Positions 60,784 to 64,000 of a DNA stretch of 64,000 nt are shown in pieces (position 1 is the stretch's first letter; every line of letters begins with the position of its first letter). This DNA is from Flavobacterium amnicola. GTDB taxonomy: Bacteria; Bacteroidota; Bacteroidia; Flavobacteriales; Flavobacteriaceae. A model generated the notes under the pieces. It was not told the origin of the DNA. It saw only the letters and a list, made by a program, of their open reading frames with translations, and did not search any database. The translations under genes were made by a program, and so were the position numbers. The stretch lies in contig NZ_SBKO01000001.1 of assembly GCF_004122165.1 (NCBI RefSeq), positions 1,116,001 through 1,180,000 on the forward strand, read 5' to 3'.

Positions 60784-61641
60784 ATGATGAAAAAATACTT
60801 TTACTTCTTAGTTGGAATTTTTAGTTTTCCATTCACTTTTGGACAAACATTAAGTTCTGCTCCAACTCTAACTTTTACAAGTAATACTGGAATTTCTGCC
60901 GATAATATCGCTACCGATGGTGAAGGTGGTTCGGTAAATATTACGGATATTGATATTCAAATTTATAACATTTCAAATACAGCTGGTGCTTTTGTTTCTC
61001 CGTTGTCATGGGAAAATGCTGGTTTTTACACCGCAGGTACCTACACGGGATTAACAGCAAATGTAGGGACAGGAACAAAAGGAATGCTTATAAAATCGGT
61101 TAGTGGTGCCGAGTTTAAGCTTCATCAGTTTGCATATTTAAATTGGGGAGAAAGTCAAACTGATGGCGCAGTAAATACAATTAAAGGATATAGAAATGGG
61201 ATTGAAGTAGCGTCTACAACATTTCAAGGCTATAACAATCCTTTTTTATCCAATACAATTCTCTTATCCACAGCATTTGAAAATGTAGACGAGGTTCGAT
61301 TTTATATTTCTGCAGGTGGCTATCAAGGAGCTCAACAATACAGTAATCACAGTATTAATGCTATTCAAGTAAGTAGCCCAGTTTTAAGGTTGAGTGAATT
61401 TGAATTAAAGTCTAAAATTCAAGTGTATCCAAATCCAACGTCAAATAACGTGAAAATTGATTTTCAAGATTTAGAACAAGTTAATGTGGAAGTTTTGGAT
61501 GTTAACGGTCGAAAGTTGTTTTCTCAACAACTTGAGAACAATTCGAATGCTATCAATATTGAAGACTTGTCATCAGGAATCTATATCTTTAAAATGCATT
61601 CGAATCAAGGGACTTCTATTAGTAAAGTAATAAAGAATTAA
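60784..61641 (+). CDS. T9SS type A sorting-domain protein
   Basis: From MMKKYFYFLVGIF (base 60784; ATG 60787 is an equal choice, and the open frame from 60772 is rejected because it lies in the ppa terminator) the protein has 285 residues: signal peptide ending near TFGQ, an extracellular domain of about 185 residues rich in Thr, Gly and Asn (LTFTSNTGISADNIATDGEGG), and a type A sorting domain (IQVYPNPTSNNVKIDF ... LDVNGRKLF ... GIYIFKM). It is exported by the type IX system. I do not recognise its central domain. It lies alone, between ppa and hppA. Confidence 0.8.
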   Translation: MMKKYFYFLVGIFSFPFTFGQTLSSAPTLTFTSNTGISADNIATDGEGGSVNITDIDIQIYNISNTAGAFVSPLSWENAGFYTAGTYTGLTANVGTGTKGMLIKSVSGAEFKLHQFAYLNWGESQTDGAVNTIKGYRNGIEVASTTFQGYNNPFLSNTILLSTAFENVDEVRFYISAGGYQGAQQYSNHSINAIQVSSPVLRLSEFELKSKIQVYPNPTSNNVKIDFQDLEQVNVEVLDVNGRKLFSQQLENNSNAINIEDLSSGIYIFKMHSNQGTSISKVIKN

Positions 61642-61660
61642 AATATAATTGAATGTAATT

Positions 61661-61697
61661 AAAAAAGGCAATATTCTTAATTGAGTATTGCTTTTTT
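61661..61697 (+). terminator. Intrinsic terminator after the T9SS protein gene
   Basis: AAAAGGCAATA pairs with TATTGCTTTTT across an A-T rich loop, with one G-T pair, followed by T residues. It separates this gene from hppA. Confidence 0.75.
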
Positions 61698-61754
61698 ATT
61701 TACATTCAATTTGTTACATTTACGAATATTAACTAATTAACCAACAAACAAATT

Positions 61755-64000
61755 ATGAATTCAATGATGATTTATGTGCCAATTATCATGGCTCTTGTAG
61801 GGCTTGTGTTTATGGCAATGAAAAGGGCTTGGGTGCTCAAACAAGATGCTGGAGACGGCAAAATGAAAGAAATTTCAGATTACATTTATGAAGGTGCTTT
61901 GGCTTTCCTTAAAGCAGAATACCGCTTGCTGACTTTCTTCGTAATTGGAGCCAGTTTAGCTTTAGCAGGTATTTCATTTATTGTGCCTACAACTCATATT
62001 CTAATAGTAGTCGCATTTATTTTCGGAGCTTTCTTTTCGGCTTTAGCAGGAAACATGGGAATGAAAATTGCGACTAAAACAAACGTAAGAACAACACAAG
62101 CGGCTCGTACCAGTTTGCCTCAAGCATTAAAAGTATCTTTTGGTGGTGGAACAGTAATGGGGTTAGGTGTTGCAGGCTTAGCGGTATTAGGTCTTACAGG
62201 GTTTTTTATCATTTTCTTTAAAGTGTTTATGGGAGGCGTTTGGACGTCTACCGAAGATATGACTATTGTACTTGAAACATTGGCTGGTTTCTCTCTTGGA
62301 GCAGAATCTATCGCTTTGTTTGCTCGCGTAGGTGGTGGTATTTATACCAAAGCGGCCGATGTGGGCGCTGACTTAGTAGGAAAAGTGGAAGCAGGAATTC
62401 CTGAAGATGATCCTCGTAATCCAGCTACTATTGCTGATAATGTTGGTGATAACGTAGGTGACGTTGCAGGTATGGGGGCTGATTTATTCGGTTCATACGT
62501 TGCAACTGTACTAGCTGCGATGGTTTTAGGGAATTATGTTATTAAAGATATGGGTGGTGCTATCCAAGACCATTTTGGCGGAATTGGGCCAATCTTATTA
62601 CCAATGGCAATTGCTGGTTTTGGAATTTTATTTTCTATCGTAGGAACGATGTTAGTAAAAATTTCTAGTGATGATGCTAAAGAAGCGGAAGTGCAAAAAG
62701 CATTAAACATTGGGAACTGGGTTTCGATTGCGTTAACGGCTGTTTGTTGTTTCTTTTTAGTACAACAAATGTTACCTGAGGTAATGACTATGGAATTCTT
62801 CGGAGAAGGGGCACAACAAATTTCTTCAATGCGTGTGTTTTACGCAACTTTAATCGGACTTTTTGTAGGTGGAGCGATTTCATCGGTAACAGAATATTAT
62901 ACTGGATTAGGAACGAAGCCTGTATTGGCAATTGTTCAAAAATCATCAACAGGAGCAGGGACGAATGTAATTGCAGGTTTGGCAACGGGAATGATTTCTA
63001 CTTTTCCAACCGTAATTTTATTTGCGGCTGCCATTTGGTCAACCTATGCGTTGGCTGGATTTTATGGTGTGGCTTTAGCAGCATCAGCTATGATGGCAAC
63101 AACAGCAATGCAATTAGCAATTGATGCTTTCGGGCCAATTTCTGATAACGCGGGTGGTATTGCTGAAATGAGTGAACTACCAAAAGAAGTTCGTACAAGA
63201 ACGGATATTTTAGATTCAGTTGGAAATACAACAGCAGCAACAGGTAAAGGTTTTGCCATTGCTTCGGCGGCATTGACGTCTCTGGCATTGTTTGCTGCGT
63301 ATGTAACATTTACAGGAATCGATGGAATTAATATCTTCAAAGCGCCTGTATTAGCGATGCTATTCGTGGGTGGAATGATTCCAGTAGTTTTCTCTGCTTT
63401 GGCTATGAATTCAGTGGGTAAAGCGGCTATGGATATGGTATATGAAGTACGTCGTCAGTTTAAAGAAATTCCAGGAATTATGGAAGGAACTGGACGTCCT
63501 GAATATGGTAAATGTGTTGAAATTTCTACCAAAGCAGCATTACGCGAAATGATGTTGCCAGGTATTTTAACGATTGGTTTTCCTATTGCAATTGTACTTG
63601 TCGGTAAATTAGTTTATGGTGATAACAATCAATTAATTGCGGAGATGTTAGGAGGATATATGGCCGGAGTTACCGTTTCAGGGGTACTTTGGGCAGTTTT
63701 CCAAAATAATGCTGGTGGCGCTTGGGACAATGCTAAAAAATCATTTGAAGCTGGAGTAATGATTAACGGAGAAATGACTTACAAAGGTTCTGATGCGCAC
63801 AAAGCGGCAGTAACTGGAGACACAGTTGGAGATCCTTTCAAAGATACTTCAGGGCCTTCAATGAATATATTAATCAAATTGACATGTTTGATTGGTTTGG
63901 TAATTGCGCCAATTTTAGGAGGACATTCGGCAGGAAAAGCAAAAGAAGATTGTTGTGCTAAAGTTGAAAAGTGCGAGATCAAAATGATGAAATGTGACAT
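61755..64000 (+). CDS. hppA: Membrane-bound ion-translocating pyrophosphatase (runs off the window)
   Basis: The frame opens at ATG 61755 and is still open at the right edge (748 residues seen). The product has the many-helix integral membrane form of H+/Na+-translocating pyrophosphatases, with the active-site blocks [20 protein letters not shown] (about 195-214) and [20 protein letters not shown] (about 218-237), and [19 protein letters not shown]. The motif [10 protein letters not shown] (490-499) has Ala494 where K+-independent enzymes have Lys, which marks the K+-dependent type. Ion specificity (Na+ or H+) is not decided. Past the usual end the last residues form a Cys-rich tail (Asp, Cys-Cys, then single Cys spaced 4-8 apart). 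Confidence 0.95.
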   Translation, partial: MNSMMIYVPIIMALVGLVFMAMKRAWVLKQDAGDGKMKEISDYIYEGALAFLKAEYRLLTFFVIGASLALAGISFIVPTTHILIVVAFIFGAFFSALAGNMGMKIATKTNVRTTQAARTSLPQALKVSFGGGTVMGLGVAGLAVLGLTGFFIIFFKVFMGGVWTSTEDMTIVLETLAGFSLGAESIALFARVGGGIYTKAADVGADLVGKVEAGIPEDDPRNPATIADNVGDNVGDVAGMGADLFGSYVATVLAAMVLGNYVIKDMGGAIQDHFGGIGPILLPMAIAGFGILFSIVGTMLVKISSDDAKEAEVQKALNIGNWVSIALTAVCCFFLVQQMLPEVMTMEFFGEGAQQISSMRVFYATLIGLFVGGAISSVTEYYTGLGTKPVLAIVQKSSTGAGTNVIAGLATGMISTFPTVILFAAAIWSTYALAGFYGVALAASAMMATTAMQLAIDAFGPISDNAGGIAEMSELPKEVRTRTDILDSVGNTTAATGKGFAIASAALTSLALFAAYVTFTGIDGINIFKAPVLAMLFVGGMIPVVFSALAMNSVGKAAMDMVYEVRRQFKEIPGIMEGTGRPEYGKCVEISTKAALREMMLPGILTIGFPIAIVLVGKLVYGDNNQLIAEMLGGYMAGVTVSGVLWAVFQNNAGGAWDNAKKSFEAGVMINGEMTYKGSDAHKAAVTGDTVGDPFKDTSGPSMNILIKLTCLIGLVIAPILGGHSAGKAKEDCCAKVEKCEIKMMKCD

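Noticed and set aside
1-64000. tRNA, rRNA or transposase genes
   Set aside because: No cloverleaf-like segment, rRNA signature or transposase frame was seen on either strand by reading; a tRNA scan would be the deciding test.

Overview
The window is chromosomal DNA of a member of the Bacteroidota, almost certainly a Flavobacterium or close relative. The evidence is a low GC content, near absence of Shine-Dalgarno sequences, several promoters of the Bacteroidota form (TTTG, about 19 nt, TAnnTTTG), type IX secretion (T9SS) sorting domains of both type A and type B, a PorP/SprF protein, a lipidated TamA-like protein, a mevalonate pathway and a Bacteroidota-type AccD. It looks like stable core genome: no tRNA or rRNA gene, transposase, prophage or CRISPR array was found, no gap of more than 300 bases lacks a gene, and the only gene cut is at each window edge.

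Layout. 1-5.0 kb: a membrane-protein tail, a short FAD oxidoreductase, an S41 protease, a dCMP deaminase, a HupE-like membrane protein, a TerB-like protein and a tandem universal stress protein. 5.0-9.7 kb: the rimP-nusA-infB operon, with a terminator-like hairpin in its leader. 9.8-12.3 kb: three secreted tail-collar paralogues enclosing one T9SS cargo protein. 12.4-19.3 kb: a pseudouridine synthase, a UbiA prenyltransferase and a mevalonate cluster (two GHMP kinases, diphosphomevalonate decarboxylase, HMG-CoA reductase) interrupted by a divergent tspO. 19.4-26.6 kb: a DPP-IV-type peptidase and three POT peptide transporters, which together look like a dipeptide release and uptake module. 26.6-34.3 kb: two thioredoxin-fold proteins, comEC, lpxB, a small membrane protein, surE and a Tsp/Prc protease. 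34.4-40.7 kb: a T9SS type B adhesin, PorP/SprF and an OmpA-like protein. 40.8-48 kb: a charged coiled-coil protein, a lipoprotein nuclease and the cell-shape operon mreB-mreC-mreD-mrdA-rodA. 48-57 kb: purH, an ABC permease flanked by direct repeats, accD, fbaA, a TamL-like assembly factor and pdhB. 57-64 kb: a DUF5686 outer-membrane protein, a DNA glycosylase, soluble pyrophosphatase, a T9SS protein and a membrane pyrophosphatase that runs off the end.

The most interesting signals are not a new mobile system. They are (i) the hairpin plus T-tract between the rimP promoter and start codon, in a place where no upstream gene needs a terminator; (ii) the secreted tail-collar triplet with its T9SS partner; (iii) in-phase heptamer tandem arrays at the 5' sides of accD and ppa; (iv) near-identical 22-bp direct repeats on either side of an ABC permease gene; (v) an AccD that has lost all four zinc-ribbon cysteines; and (vi) a cysteine-rich C-terminal tail on the membrane pyrophosphatase. 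All functions are assigned from motifs and recalled family knowledge, because no database search was possible.
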